Shown: positions 1 to 7,873 of the stretch, one piece after another
Position numbering within the stretch: the stretch's first letter is position 1
Layout: every line of letters begins with the position of its first letter
Assembly: GCF_030403775.1 (NCBI RefSeq)
Contig: NZ_JAQMWQ010000015.1
Span: 1 to 64,000 of the forward strand
Source: Paenibacillus sp. BSR1-1
GTDB taxonomy: Bacteria > Bacillota > Bacilli > Bacillales > Cytobacillaceae
Reading direction: 5' to 3'
DNA length: 64,000 nucleotides
Notes under the pieces: model-generated
What the model was told of the DNA's origin: nothing
What the model saw: only the letters and a program-made list of their open reading frames with translations
Databases searched by the model: none
Position numbers and translations under genes: made by a program

Positions 1-83
1 AGAAGGTTGACCTCAAAATGAAAAACTGAGAAAACAAGAGAAAAAGAAAGCTTGTGTCCGGAATTAGGGGGCCAAACCGAATT

Positions 84-167
84 CGCTGATAAAAATTAAA
101 AATTAGCCGATAAAGTAGTGAAATTCGCTGATAAACCCGAAAAATTCGCTGACAAAATTTTCAGCTT
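84..167. repeat. Four 21-bp degenerate tandem repeats
   Basis: The core CGCTGATAAA (variants AGCCGATAAA and CGCTGACAAA) starts at 84, 105, 126 and 147, an exact 21 bp period. The tract is AT-rich and has no convincing gene. A short ORF reading through it has no ribosome binding site. The rest of 1-331 holds only AT-rich sequence and the palindrome at 189-222. Confidence 0.6.
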
Positions 168-188
168 GGCTTTTAAGCCCTATTTAAT

Positions 189-222
189 CCCTAATTTAGG
201 GCAATATTACCCTAAATTAGGG
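189..222. repeat. Perfect 13-bp inverted repeat
   Basis: CCCTAATTTAGGG (189-201) and its exact reverse complement (210-222) flank an 8-base loop. No T-run follows on either strand, so it is not a typical terminator. Its role is unknown. It lies about 110 bp beyond the 3' end of the minus-strand gene that stops at 332. Confidence 0.6.
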
Positions 223-331
223 GTTGAAATCGAATTTCATGACATATTATTCTATCAAACATTTAATTTTTTGCAGGTAAATGTTAATTTTCTTCAGATA
301 AATATCCCATATCCAGATATTAAATGAGAAA

Positions 332-847
332 TTATTGTTTATAAACTTCCTTTTGAATATTTTCTCTAAACAGATCTATTGGTCTAGCATATTTTATTGG
401 TGAATAAATAACACCATTATTAAATTTGTTTAAATCAATAGGATTTTTCGCCATAATGTCTTTACCTGTTGGATAAATATGTTGCATCATTTTGACCATT
501 TCAACCATGGCTCCAACAACACTTCGGTTATGCGTTTTAGTGAAAACAATCTCGTTTCCTTGTTCTATAAATTTTTCGATACTTACAGCATCGAGTCCTT
601 CTGACCTAAGGTTCTCAGCAAAATGACGAGTTAACAGTTCGCCAATATTAGAAAGCTCCTTCTTTTTTACTCCAGGAATAACCAGACTATAAAGAGTTAA
701 ATCATTAACGAGAATTAAACACTGATAACGACCAATCTTAAATATATTCATATGCCAAGCATTCAGGCCCTTGGAAAGCTCCACATCACTTCTCGCCTGA
801 ACCTGCAATTCTTTTAAAACCTTCTGCGTTGCTCCAATAACAAACAC
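332..847 (-). CDS. DUF6933-like hypothetical protein
   Basis: This is a 171-residue soluble protein of unknown function. Its N-terminus (a start followed by FVIGATQKVLKEL), the central LILVNDLTLYSLVIPGV segment and the length resemble the uncharacterised DUF6933 family. The GTG at 847 is preferred because family members begin close to the KVLKEL helix. A GTG four codons upstream is also open and the ribosome binding site is weak for both. It looks monocistronic, facing the window edge, with its own AT-rich upstream region. No catalytic motif can be named. Confidence 0.6.
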   Translation of the reverse strand: MFVIGATQKVLKELQVQARSDVELSKGLNAWHMNIFKIGRYQCLILVNDLTLYSLVIPGVKKKELSNIGELLTRHFAENLRSEGLDAVSIEKFIEQGNEIVFTKTHNRSVVGAMVEMVKMMQHIYPTGKDIMAKNPIDLNKFNNGVIYSPIKYARPIDLFRENIQKEVYKQ

Positions 848-916
848 TACTCCACCCACTTTTTCTAATTAAATAATATTACAATTATTGACGATAAATA
901 AAATAATAAAACAATT

Positions 917-976
917 AATGGTGTCAGGCACCATTCATAGACAAATCCGTCAATGTGTCCGCCCAGGGCGGACACA
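917..976. repeat. Paired palindromes (AATGGTG..CACCATT and GTGTCCGCCC..)
   Basis: AATGGTG/CACCATT (917-935) is followed by a perfect 23 bp palindrome at 954-976 with arms TGTGTCCGCCC/GGGCGGACACA around one central A. Similar TGGTGTCAGGCACC and GTGTCCGCC hairpins are common intergenic repeats in Bacillus, and a related GGTGCCTGTCCC motif occurs near 21953. Function is unknown. Confidence 0.6.
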
Positions 977-983
977 AATTTAA

Positions 984-1012
984 AAAAACTAATCAAAAAT
1001 TTGATTAGTTTT
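984..1012 (-). terminator. Intrinsic terminator of the exonuclease gene
   Basis: Read on the minus strand, ACTAATCAAA/TTTGATTAGT forms a 10 bp stem followed by a run of seven T. It starts at the stop codon of the gene ending at 1011. Confidence 0.8.
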
Positions 1013-1628
1013 ACCCCATTTTAGCCCGCGAAGATGCAGGCTGGTATTTTCTCATCGGACCAGAATCGAGCACTTCTTGCAAATAGAGATTCCCATTCGG
1101 GCTGGATTTTTTTAGCAGCTCCATTAGATATGTAATATCGTCCATTGCTCTATGTGTCTGATAGTTTGTGATTTCATGTGCTTCTAAAAGAGTCAGAAGT
1201 TTGCCATTTGGGAAACCGTAGCTTTTCCAAGGAACATTTCTCATCGTACAATACCACTTCAAATCGTTGACTTCCGGATACATGTGGAATAGAAAGCTCC
1301 GGTCGAAGGAAGCATTATGAGCAAAAACAGAATCAGCGCGATGGAAGTAGGTCTTGATTTTTCCATCATGGAAGCTCTTCCCCTTGACCATCTCGTAAGG
1401 AATGCCATGGACTCTATAGGCGCGGTCATAATTTCTCAGGGCTGTATTCTTAAGAGGCTCTCTTAAAAAGGAGTCCTCTTCAATAATTTCAATGATTTCA
1501 CCGGTATCCGTACGATATGAAAAGAGTTTTAAAGCAAGTTCAATTACTTCATCTGTTGTTGGCCCCAAACCAGTTGTCTCTACGTCTAGTATCAAACCAA
1601 ATTTCTCTTGTTTCAGCAATTTGATCAT
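1011..1628 (-). CDS. DnaQ-like DEDDh 3'-5' exonuclease
   Basis: The 205-residue protein has the DnaQ/epsilon exonuclease fold. It carries Exo I DVETTG (D15, E17), Exo II with HNASFD (D109) and Exo III HRAMDD (H159, D164), giving the DEDDh metal-binding set. It would remove nucleotides from 3' ends of DNA or RNA. The length fits a stand-alone exonuclease, since no polymerase or BRCT domain is attached. It is a single gene with its own terminator. The substrate (proofreading, repair or RNA turnover) cannot be told from sequence. Confidence 0.85.
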   Translation of the reverse strand: MIKLLKQEKFGLILDVETTGLGPTTDEVIELALKLFSYRTDTGEIIEIIEEDSFLREPLKNTALRNYDRAYRVHGIPYEMVKGKSFHDGKIKTYFHRADSVFAHNASFDRSFLFHMYPEVNDLKWYCTMRNVPWKSYGFPNGKLLTLLEAHEITNYQTHRAMDDITYLMELLKKSSPNGNLYLQEVLDSGPMRKYQPASSRAKMG

Positions 1629-1717
1629 TCCTTAATATCATGTTTCTCTCATTATATCAGAGCTTATCCTGCTATCCTATCTCCAAAAAGTCCCTTTATG
1701 AATTGTCCTCATACTTT

Positions 1718-2284
1718 TTAGGCAGTCATCCCTTTTAAAAATGCTCTGATTACCAAAAACAAGCTCTCATCCAAATCTAACGCCATTTTAAAACCGCCTT
1801 TTTGCTCTAAAGACGAAAATCCATGTAATATACTACGAAGGCCTCTTACAGCATGTAAAGCCTGGTCTCCTCTCAGCTCGAATGCCTGTAAGACCCTAAC
1901 TGTCAGATCAACGATTTTCGCCCCAGCTTGCTGGACTTCCGTGTCTTCTGGATTCGGTGCCATTAAAGTAGCTTCATATATTCCAGGATGCTGTCTGGCA
2001 AAATGGACATAAGCCTTACTTAGAGCAAGGACTGCATCGGTGCCTGACACCCCAATGGCAGCATCGGCTAATTCTTTGTAAAGTTTTTCGATCCCATAAA
2101 TAGCTAGCTTCTTACGTAAACCGCCCAGGCCATCAAAGTGATTGTACAATGATGGCGGGCGAATATTGAGTTTTTTTGCCAGGTTCGCCAAAGTTACTTC
2201 CTGCATACCGGATTGATCCGCGATTTCCCCTGCTGCTTCTAGAATATACGTTAATTCGAGTCCAATTTTAGGTCTGGGTGACAT
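1718..2284 (-). CDS. TetR/AcrR family regulator (WHG-type C-terminus)
   Basis: The 188-residue repressor has an N-terminal TetR helix-turn-helix (VTLANLAKKL then PPSLYNHFDG, about residues 30-55) and a C-terminal ligand domain resembling the WHG type (HGFSSLEQKGGF near residue 155). The ATG at 2284 is chosen because AAAGGAG lies 8 bases upstream; a TTG one codon earlier is less likely. It follows the metallo-hydrolase gene by 13 bases and is probably co-transcribed with it. The palindrome upstream of that operon at 3048-3064 is its most likely operator. Confidence 0.85.
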   Translation of the reverse strand: MSPRPKIGLELTYILEAAGEIADQSGMQEVTLANLAKKLNIRPPSLYNHFDGLGGLRKKLAIYGIEKLYKELADAAIGVSGTDAVLALSKAYVHFARQHPGIYEATLMAPNPEDTEVQQAGAKIVDLTVRVLQAFELRGDQALHAVRGLRSILHGFSSLEQKGGFKMALDLDESLFLVIRAFLKGMTA

Positions 2285-2297
2285 CAAAAATGCTCCT

Positions 2298-3005
2298 TTA
2301 CTTCAATTTCTGCTCAAAATTTATAATCGCCTGTTCCATAATCCCAACAGGGTTCTCCACCATTTCTCCGTGTCCTACCGCAAGCAAACTTGGTTCAGCC
2401 CCAACTAATTTCTTCGCACTCATTAAAGCTGTCCTTTTACTCCATGTTCCAAATGCCGGGAATGGAAACCATGGCTTGATATCCCCTGCTACAGCAGTTC
2501 CTCCCCTGGTTTGAAAGGCATCACCTGCAATTAATGCTTTAGTACGGTTATCTATAAAGGACATAGAACCTGGTGTGTGACCAGGTGAGGCAATTGCTGT
2601 CAAAGAGCCGATTTGGTCGCCCTCATTCAAAACAATTGTGGCTCTTGTTTTTAGCTTTTTCGGAACGCCGCCTTTAATCGGGGTTGGGTCTTCATGCTGA
2701 TCGAGAGAACGGTCGCCGCTCATTAATCTGTTATCTCGAACTGAAATATAAACAGGTACTTCTGGGAGGGTTTCTTTTATTAAATCTAACGCCCCTACAT
2801 GGTCCTCGTGAGCATGGGTCAACACGATTTTCGTAATCGGCTTTCCAATTCTTTCAGCTGCCTGCAAAATCCCCTTTGCACAAAAGCCAAGCGCTGCATC
2901 AACCAAGGTCAAACCGTCCTCTTCCTCTACCAAGTAGCAGTTTACCGGAAACACTTTGGCCATAAACGTCACCTGATATAAAGATCCCTTTTTAATCATT
3001 CTCAT
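2298..3005 (-). CDS. MBL-fold metallo-hydrolase
   Basis: This 235-residue metallo-beta-lactamase-fold hydrolase has the metal motif THAHEDH (H64, H66, D68, H69), later ligands in SPGHTPGS and GDAF, and a C-terminal GHGE. The substrate is unknown; relatives include quorum-quenching lactonases and glyoxalase II. The start at 3005 follows GGGGAGATGGGG, and the open frame extending 45 codons upstream lacks a ribosome binding site and is AT-rich. It is the first gene of a two-gene operon with a TetR regulator, which suggests induction by its substrate. Confidence 0.8.
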   Translation of the reverse strand: MRMIKKGSLYQVTFMAKVFPVNCYLVEEEDGLTLVDAALGFCAKGILQAAERIGKPITKIVLTHAHEDHVGALDLIKETLPEVPVYISVRDNRLMSGDRSLDQHEDPTPIKGGVPKKLKTRATIVLNEGDQIGSLTAIASPGHTPGSMSFIDNRTKALIAGDAFQTRGGTAVAGDIKPWFPFPAFGTWSKRTALMSAKKLVGAEPSLLAVGHGEMVENPVGIMEQAIINFEQKLK

Positions 3006-3047
3006 TTTACCCCATCTCCCCTTAAATAATATCGTTAGTTTTATTTT

Positions 3048-3064
3048 AACTAATACTATTAGTT
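3048..3064. promoter_or_regulatory. Palindromic operator, probably for the TetR regulator
   Basis: AACTAATACTATTAGTT is a perfect 17 bp palindrome, and a further half-site (CGTTAGTTTTA) lies at about 3033-3043. It is 43 bp upstream of the metallo-hydrolase start. Size and position fit a TetR-family operator; which protein binds is inferred. Confidence 0.6.
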
Positions 3065-3148
3065 TTATCAAGTAATTTTGGAAAAAAATTGATTTATATA
3101 TATTAAGTATTTTCCAAATGATACTAATATGAAAAAACACTAATTAAG

Positions 3149-3177
3149 TTGACACTTAATTAAGTATAGACTAAAAT
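3149..3177 (+). promoter_or_regulatory. Promoter of the arsR operon with embedded palindrome
   Basis: TTGACA (3149-3154), a 17 bp spacer and TAAAAT (3172-3177) form a sigma-A type promoter. The spacer overlaps the perfect palindrome ACTTAATTAAGT (3154-3165), and a partial copy precedes the -35 box, so an ArsR repressor could block it. The ATG at 3184 is 7 bases past the -10 box, implying a leaderless message. Confidence 0.65.
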
Positions 3178-3183
3178 AACATC

Positions 3184-3510
3184 ATGATTGAAAAAGTCCT
3201 TCATGCATTAGCAGAACCTAGACGCAGAGATATTCTTTATCTCGTTCGTGATGGAGAGCTTACCTCCAGCGCGATAGCATCACATTTTGAAATATCAGCT
3301 CCCGCAGTTTCACAGCATCTCAAAGTTCTAGAACAATCCGGCCTTGTAGTCGTCCGGAGAGATGGAACAAAACGGTACTATGGGATCAGAAGGGATGGTT
3401 TTGCTGAATTAAAGCAATACATTGACCGTTTTTGGGATGATAGTTTACTTCGCCTGAAAGAAGCTGCCGAAGAGGAAGAAAGGAAAAAAAATGACACAAA
3501 CAAACAGTGA
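3184..3510 (+). CDS. ArsR-family winged-helix regulator
   Basis: This 108-residue protein has the ArsR winged helix: LAEPRRRDIL, then SSAIASHFEISAPAVSQHLK as the recognition helix, and a basic wing with RRDGTKRYYGI. It has no cysteine metal-sensing motif, and matches the ArsR subgroup that pairs with SRPBCC proteins. Its 3' end overlaps the next gene by 20 bases. No ribosome binding site precedes the ATG, while a good promoter places transcription start at the A of ATG. It probably represses its own operon. Confidence 0.85.
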   Translation: MIEKVLHALAEPRRRDILYLVRDGELTSSAIASHFEISAPAVSQHLKVLEQSGLVVVRRDGTKRYYGIRRDGFAELKQYIDRFWDDSLLRLKEAAEEEERKKNDTNKQ

Positions 3511-3946
3511 TACCATTGTAAAAGAAATCTTTATTGAAGCACGTCCGGAGACCTTATTTTCGTTCTTTACCGATGCTGATAAAATGGTCCGCTGGATGGG
3601 CAGACAAATCCTGCTTGAGCCAAAGATTGGCGGTAAGTATCGGATAGATGTCAATGGCAGCGATATTGCCATGGGAGAATATGTGGAAATTGTCCCTTAT
3701 GAAAAAATCGTCATGTCCTGGGGTTGGGAAAAATCAAAGATTGTTCCCCCAGGCTCAAGTAAAGTGGAATTCCGTTTAATTCCGAAGGAAAATGGGACGA
3801 ACTTAGTCTTAACGCATTACGACTTGCCGTCCTCAGAAATCCCCTCACATCAGCAAGGCTGGTCTCACTACATGCCGCGCATAAAGGATTTTGCAGAAGG
3901 TAGAGACCCTGGCGTTGACCCATGGACCGAACTGGCCATGCATTAG
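3491..3946 (+). CDS. SRPBCC (AHSA1-type) ligand-binding protein
   Basis: The 151-residue protein of the START-like SRPBCC/AHSA1 superfamily has the typical opening (EIFIEARPETLFSFFTD), the central GGKYRIDVNG strand and the C-terminal GWSHYMPRIKDFAEG helix. Such domains form a hydrophobic cavity for small molecules; the ligand here is unknown. It starts inside the arsR reading frame behind GAGGAAGAAAGG, so translation is probably coupled. The arsR-SRPBCC pairing is common in Firmicutes and suggests a sensed small molecule. Confidence 0.8.
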   Translation: MTQTNSDTIVKEIFIEARPETLFSFFTDADKMVRWMGRQILLEPKIGGKYRIDVNGSDIAMGEYVEIVPYEKIVMSWGWEKSKIVPPGSSKVEFRLIPKENGTNLVLTHYDLPSSEIPSHQQGWSHYMPRIKDFAEGRDPGVDPWTELAMH

Positions 3947-3977
3947 TTTAATAGAGTAAAATTGGAGGGTTATAAAA

Positions 3978-4367
3978 ATGGGAAATACCATTCATCAAGA
4001 AGTGAAATTCAATGCAAGTCCTGCACGAATATATGAAATTTTGACTGATTCTAAACAGTTCAGTGAAGTTACAGGTGGAGCGCCAACTGATATTAACGCA
4101 GAGGATGGCGGTACGTTTTCTTGTTTCGGCGGGATGATTTTAGGAAGAAACATTGAACTAGTTCCGGGTGTTCGAGTCGTTCAAGCTTGGCGAGTAAAGA
4201 ACTGGCCAGAAGGCTTATATTCAATCGCTAAATTCGAACTTACAGAGCAAGGAGCGAAGACTAAGTTGGTTTTTGACCATGTCGGTTTCCCCGAAGCGGA
4301 AGGCGATCATCTTGCAGCAGGCTGGGGAGCGAACTACTGGAGTCCAATTGAAAAATATTTAGGATAG
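3978..4367 (+). CDS. SRPBCC (AHSA1-type) protein
   Basis: This second SRPBCC-domain protein has 129 residues. It opens with HQEVKFNASPARIYEILTDS and has a later GFPEAEGDHLAAGWGANYWSP helix. It follows the first paralogue by 31 bases with its own GGAGGG site and ends the operon before a strong terminator. The two paralogues differ clearly, so this is not a recent duplication. Ligand and activity are unknown. Confidence 0.8.
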   Translation: MGNTIHQEVKFNASPARIYEILTDSKQFSEVTGGAPTDINAEDGGTFSCFGGMILGRNIELVPGVRVVQAWRVKNWPEGLYSIAKFELTEQGAKTKLVFDHVGFPEAEGDHLAAGWGANYWSPIEKYLG

Positions 4368-4373
4368 ATTTGT

Positions 4374-4416
4374 AAAAATCACATTATTTCGTGGGTGAAA
4401 TAATGTGATTTTTTTA
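4374..4416 (+). terminator. Intrinsic terminator of the arsR operon
   Basis: AAATCACATTATTTC and GAAATAATGTGATTT form a 15 bp stem around a short loop, followed by a run of T. A miniature element (4421-4577) is inserted directly after the T-run. Confidence 0.85.
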
Positions 4417-4420
4417 TTAA

Positions 4421-4577
4421 GGCTCTTTTCGTAAACTTAGTAAATGAACCTAATAAGGTTCATTTACTAAGTTTATAGTCAATTTTCGCAAAGGTCCTTA
4501 CGAAAAGATGCCACGACGCTTCTATTTATACGGTTAATAAACTTATACGAAAAACAACAACTTATACGAAAATAGCC
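4421..4577 (+). mobile_element. MITE copy A (157 bp, 8-bp target duplication)
   Basis: Ends are GGCTCTTTTCG and CGAAAATAGCC (inverted repeats with one mismatch). TTTATTAA is duplicated on both sides (4413-4420 and 4578-4585). It carries no ORF. Inside are a long perfect hairpin (arms ending AGTAAATGAACC/GGTTCATTTACT) and another TTTTCG..CGAAAA pair. Two relatives occur at 7708-7869 and 13718-13878. The GGCTCTTT ends and 8 bp duplication resemble ISL3-family elements; that origin is inferred. Confidence 0.75.
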
Positions 4578-4581
4578 TTTA

Positions 4582-5535
4582 TTAAATTTCAATCACCAAT
4601 TTCTCTGATTTTGCTCGAGAAACACATGATAAGATTACATTTTGGGCATTTCTTTGTTTTTCACTCAAAAAAGAATCGTAGTGATCCACCTCTCCTTCAA
4701 CCACCTTCAGTTCGCACGTCCCGCATCGGCCGACTCGGCAAGAATAGGGAGCCTTGATTCCCGCCTCAAGCAGCGCATCCAACAGAGTCTTTTCCTTTAA
4801 AACCTTTACAGTTTTCCCGTTTGAAACTTGAACCTGAAAACAATTAGCCTTTATAGGCCGCGGCGGTGTAAAGCGCTCGTGGTGAACACTCGAACGTGGG
4901 TACCCATTTTGTAGAGCAAACTCCGTAAAACTAGATATAAAAGTCTCTGGTCCGCAAAAATATACATGGGTCCCAATCTTATGTTCCAAAAGAGAATCAA
5001 AACTAAGTCGCTCTGCCCCCACTCCCTGCGAAAAATAAAACTTACATTGCCGCGGGTAATTTTGCTGCAAAAAGTCGTAGAATGCACAAAGCTCCTTTGA
5101 TTTTGCCGCGTAATGCAGTTCAAAGGAATCCCCTAATTCAGCCATCATTGGTAAAAATGGAGTAATACCAATTCCTGCCGCATAAAAAACATGATGCTTT
5201 GCCTTGAAGCTCAATGGAAAATGATTTTTGGGATAACTAATATGCAGCCTGTCCCCGACTTTTACCTGCTGATGCCAATAAGAAGAACCGCCTGCTGATG
5301 TGTCATTAAGATGAATGGCAATTTGGTAGAACAAACGATTATCCGGATGGCTTGTTAAGGAATAATGCCTCTTGAGTAAACCAAAGCTTCCGTCCATATA
5401 GGTAGTAATATGTGCACCCCCGCTAAAAGCCGGCAGTTCCTCCCCGTCGATATGAAAGAGTATAAAACTTTTTACATTCAGGGCTTCCTGATGAATTTCT
5501 TTTACCAATACAGGTATTGTTTTTTCCTGATCCAT
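4582..5535 (-). CDS. PDR/VanB-family reductase (amine monooxygenase component)
   Basis: The 317-residue flavin/iron-sulfur electron-transfer protein has an N-terminal FMN domain with RHYSLTS (flavin binding), a NAD-binding middle with AAGIGITPFLPM, and a C-terminal plant-type [2Fe-2S] ferredoxin domain with cysteines 266, 271, 274 and 304. It passes electrons from NAD(P)H to a partner oxygenase. The start at 5535 follows GAGGGGTGG; the longer frame would overlap the upstream gene by 32 bases. It is the third gene of an operon resembling dimethylamine monooxygenase clusters. Its stop codon lies inside the target duplication of a MITE. Confidence 0.8.
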   Translation of the reverse strand: MDQEKTIPVLVKEIHQEALNVKSFILFHIDGEELPAFSGGAHITTYMDGSFGLLKRHYSLTSHPDNRLFYQIAIHLNDTSAGGSSYWHQQVKVGDRLHISYPKNHFPLSFKAKHHVFYAAGIGITPFLPMMAELGDSFELHYAAKSKELCAFYDFLQQNYPRQCKFYFSQGVGAERLSFDSLLEHKIGTHVYFCGPETFISSFTEFALQNGYPRSSVHHERFTPPRPIKANCFQVQVSNGKTVKVLKEKTLLDALLEAGIKAPYSCRVGRCGTCELKVVEGEVDHYDSFLSEKQRNAQNVILSCVSRAKSEKLVIEI

Positions 5536-5548
5536 TCTATCCACCCCT

Positions 5549-5995
5549 CTAAAGTTTTGCCACGTATCCAAGATAGGCATTTTTCAGTCTAGAATAATGA
5601 TTGGAAACCTCAAGCAGCAAATCACATTCACTGCAGGCGATTTCTTGCTTTTCCTGCAAAATTACCTCCGTAATCCCATGGCACCGGCAGCAAAACACCT
5701 TCACCCATCGCTCACCATAACCAATGTACTGTGCTTCTTCCTCTGAAAAACCAACCTCTTCAGTGAGGTTTTTCAGAGAATCCAGCTTAGCCCATTCTGC
5801 TGCAACGTAAAGGTAGCATCCCATCTTCTGCTTTTTCAACCATTCAATAAGCGGTTGAGCTTCGCTGTAGATCTCATAGGGTGCCTTCTCTGCTACTGCC
5901 AAATCGATAACTGGTTGTAAAATCTCCATCCCGTTCTGATCCGCACAAAATAAATATTTTCTTTTTCCAGAAACAAACAAAGCTTTCTGCATCAT
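5549..5995 (-). CDS. Dimethylamine-monooxygenase-type zinc-ribbon subunit
   Basis: This 148-residue protein resembles the small DmmA-like subunit of dimethylamine monooxygenase. The N-terminal half is variable. The C-terminus has two cysteine pairs (FCCRCHG at 101-107, ACSEC at 120-124) and the ending SNHYSRLKNAYLGY, which looks like a zinc ribbon. Its ATG overlaps the upstream stop codon (ATGA), and the reductase follows after 13 bases. The exact subunit name is uncertain; assignment rests on the C-terminus and the neighbours. Confidence 0.65.
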   Translation of the reverse strand: MMQKALFVSGKRKYLFCADQNGMEILQPVIDLAVAEKAPYEIYSEAQPLIEWLKKQKMGCYLYVAAEWAKLDSLKNLTEEVGFSEEEAQYIGYGERWVKVFCCRCHGITEVILQEKQEIACSECDLLLEVSNHYSRLKNAYLGYVAKL

Positions 5996-6948
5996 AAAAC
6001 TCCTCTGCTTTCGAGCCTTCCTTTCAAGTATTCGATTACTTGATTCTTGAAAAGAGAAAGGCCTTTATAATCCACTATATTATCTGGAAGCTCACAGAGA
6101 ATATGGTAAAATTGTTCAGCCCATTCCGCTTTTGAAGCTAATTTTTCCAATGAAATCAGATGAGTATGAATGGTAAACAGGATTCCTCCTGATCGCGGCA
6201 AACGGAATAGTTTCTGTACCTCCACTCGTAAATGTACGAATTCTCCAGCGTTATTCAATGTTACTCCTTTTCGGCCTTTTCCCCATACATCAAAGGTTTC
6301 TAGTGATGTATCGAGACGATTCCCAGCCATCAGCGACCAATTTTTCCGCCACCAGGGATTTCCCGCTTCCAACTGCAACAAAAACTGAAGGATTCGCTCA
6401 TCCAATCCTTCCTCCTTAAAGCCCGGAATAGGATGATGAATTTCTCGAAAACTCATCCCTAAATCAAAGGCTAGCGACCAATTAGCGGGGAAGCATAATT
6501 GACCGGCATCTAAAAATAAATCCCCATCTCGCTGCATCATGAAAATCAGGTCCTCTTGCACATGCCTTCCAATAAAATCAAGCGGCTCACATGGTAATGT
6601 AGTTTCATCCCCAAAAATAAAGTACTGCTTTTCTTGTAAAATTTTATTATGAAACGTCCATTCATCATTTTGTTTATCAAGCGAAAATTGATCAGGATAA
6701 TGGCTTGTTAAATGACCCATTATCATCTCAAGGATTTCCCATTGTCCACGAAGTGTATGAGACAGTGACTGATAACATCGTTCAGGATGCTGGTTTAGAA
6801 GACCCCGCTTAAGATTCATTTCATTTATGTAACTCGGAGTAATTTCGATGCTGCTTGGAAAATCCAATGGGGCAGAGTTATTAGAGTAACGATATACTTC
6901 TCCTTTAAATGGATACGGAAATGTTTCTAAATCATCAGTCTGTTGCAT
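5992..6948 (-). CDS. Heme-dependent oxidative N-demethylase family (DUF3445)
   Basis: The 318-residue protein matches the DUF3445/HODM alpha-like family. It shows the N-terminal YRYSNNSAPLDF region, DFIGRHVQEDLIFMM, the FPANWSLAFDLGMSF segment and LFRLPRSGGILFTIHTHL. Family members are the oxygenase subunits that demethylate secondary amines using heme and electrons from a PDR-type reductase. It is first in the operon with a zinc-ribbon protein and a reductase, so a complete three-component amine N-demethylase is plausible. The real amine is unknown, and no formaldehyde or methylamine genes are adjacent. Confidence 0.75.
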   Translation of the reverse strand: MQQTDDLETFPYPFKGEVYRYSNNSAPLDFPSSIEITPSYINEMNLKRGLLNQHPERCYQSLSHTLRGQWEILEMIMGHLTSHYPDQFSLDKQNDEWTFHNKILQEKQYFIFGDETTLPCEPLDFIGRHVQEDLIFMMQRDGDLFLDAGQLCFPANWSLAFDLGMSFREIHHPIPGFKEEGLDERILQFLLQLEAGNPWWRKNWSLMAGNRLDTSLETFDVWGKGRKGVTLNNAGEFVHLRVEVQKLFRLPRSGGILFTIHTHLISLEKLASKAEWAEQFYHILCELPDNIVDYKGLSLFKNQVIEYLKGRLESRGVL

Positions 6949-7138
6949 AACATCCCTACTTTACTGAAAATTCTTTATTTTCATTTTAATAAAAACTATT
7001 GACCATGTTAATAAATTGTTCAAATTCTTTTTACAAATTTGTGAATAAGTGAACAAACTACCCTCAATTCAAAATAAAAATGATATATTTACAGTGTAAT
7101 CAATATATAAAACTTATTTATCAAAAGGAGTGTTTCAA

Positions 7139-7648
7139 ATGTTAGTCAATTGGTTAAGAGAAAACAAAGTTGCCGCTGGTATTTTAACAGTTCTTCGCTT
7201 ATATATCGGATATTCTTGGATCACAGCTGGATATCACAAATTAGCAGGGGGGTTCGATGCTTCTGGATTTTTAAAAGGAGTAATCGCGAATCCAGTAAAA
7301 GGTCCTGATGGCAGTATCGTATACGGCTGGTACGTCGACTTCTTAAAGCACTTCGCTTTACCAAACGTAGATATTTTCAATACACTCGTACCTGTTGGAG
7401 AATTTCTAGTAGGGCTTGGACTTATTCTTGGATGCTTAACTACTGCAGCAATGTTCTTTGGTCTAGTGATGAACTTCGCGTTCTTCTTAGCCGGTACTGT
7501 ATCTCATATTCCTACTGACTTATTCATCGGTGCAATTATCCTATTCTCTGGCTTTAACGCTGGCCGCATTGGTCTTGACCGCTGGGTAATTCCATTTATT
7601 CGCAGAGCAGCATTCAAAGGTAATCGAGCAGTAAAACATAATGCTTAG
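7139..7648 (+). CDS. DoxX-family membrane protein
   Basis: This 169-residue DoxX-family protein has four predicted membrane segments and begins with LRLYIGYSWITAGYHKL, the usual DoxX opening. Function is unsettled; relatives are subunits of thiosulfate:quinone reductase or act in redox stress. The ATG at 7139 sits 7 bases after AAAGGAG; a GTG at 7130 lies inside that site and is rejected. It is divergent from the amine-demethylase operon. The inverted repeat TTGTTCA (7016-7022) / TGAACAA (7050-7056) in the shared region may be a regulator site. Confidence 0.85.
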   Translation: MLVNWLRENKVAAGILTVLRLYIGYSWITAGYHKLAGGFDASGFLKGVIANPVKGPDGSIVYGWYVDFLKHFALPNVDIFNTLVPVGEFLVGLGLILGCLTTAAMFFGLVMNFAFFLAGTVSHIPTDLFIGAIILFSGFNAGRIGLDRWVIPFIRRAAFKGNRAVKHNA

Positions 7649-7651
7649 TTC

Positions 7652-7703
7652 AAAAAAGCGCCTATGCAATCGGCTTTTCATCCGTGTCATAGGCGCTTTT
7701 TTA
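7652..7703 (+). terminator. Intrinsic terminator of doxX
   Basis: AAAGCGCCTATG pairs with CATAGGCGCTTT around a 21-base loop, followed by TTTTTT. MITE copy B is inserted just after the T-run. Confidence 0.85.
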
Positions 7704-7707
7704 TTAA

Positions 7708-7869
7708 GGCTATTTTCGCAAAAAGTGTTGTTTTTCGTAAGAGATCATCAACCCGTATAACTAAATGCTTCGTGGCATCTTTTCGTAAGAACATTTGCGA
7801 AAATTGCCTACAAACATAGTAAATGCACTAAATTTGGCCCCAAAAGATACATAGTTTACGAAAAGAGCC
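7708..7869 (-). mobile_element. MITE copy B (162 bp, 8-bp target duplication)
   Basis: This is a relative of the element at 4421-4577 in the opposite orientation: ends GGCTATTTTCG and CGAAAAGAGCC, flanked by TTTATTAA at 7700-7707 and 7870-7877. The shared interior includes GATGCCACGAAG and TACGAAAAACAACA when read on the minus strand. It has no ORF. The right duplication contains the stop codon of the gene ending at 7874. Confidence 0.75.
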
Positions 7870-7873
7870 TTTA

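Noticed and set aside
118..327. 69-residue plus-strand ORF
   Set aside because: No ribosome binding site, composition follows the AT-rich repeats, and it runs across both the 21-bp repeats and a perfect palindrome.
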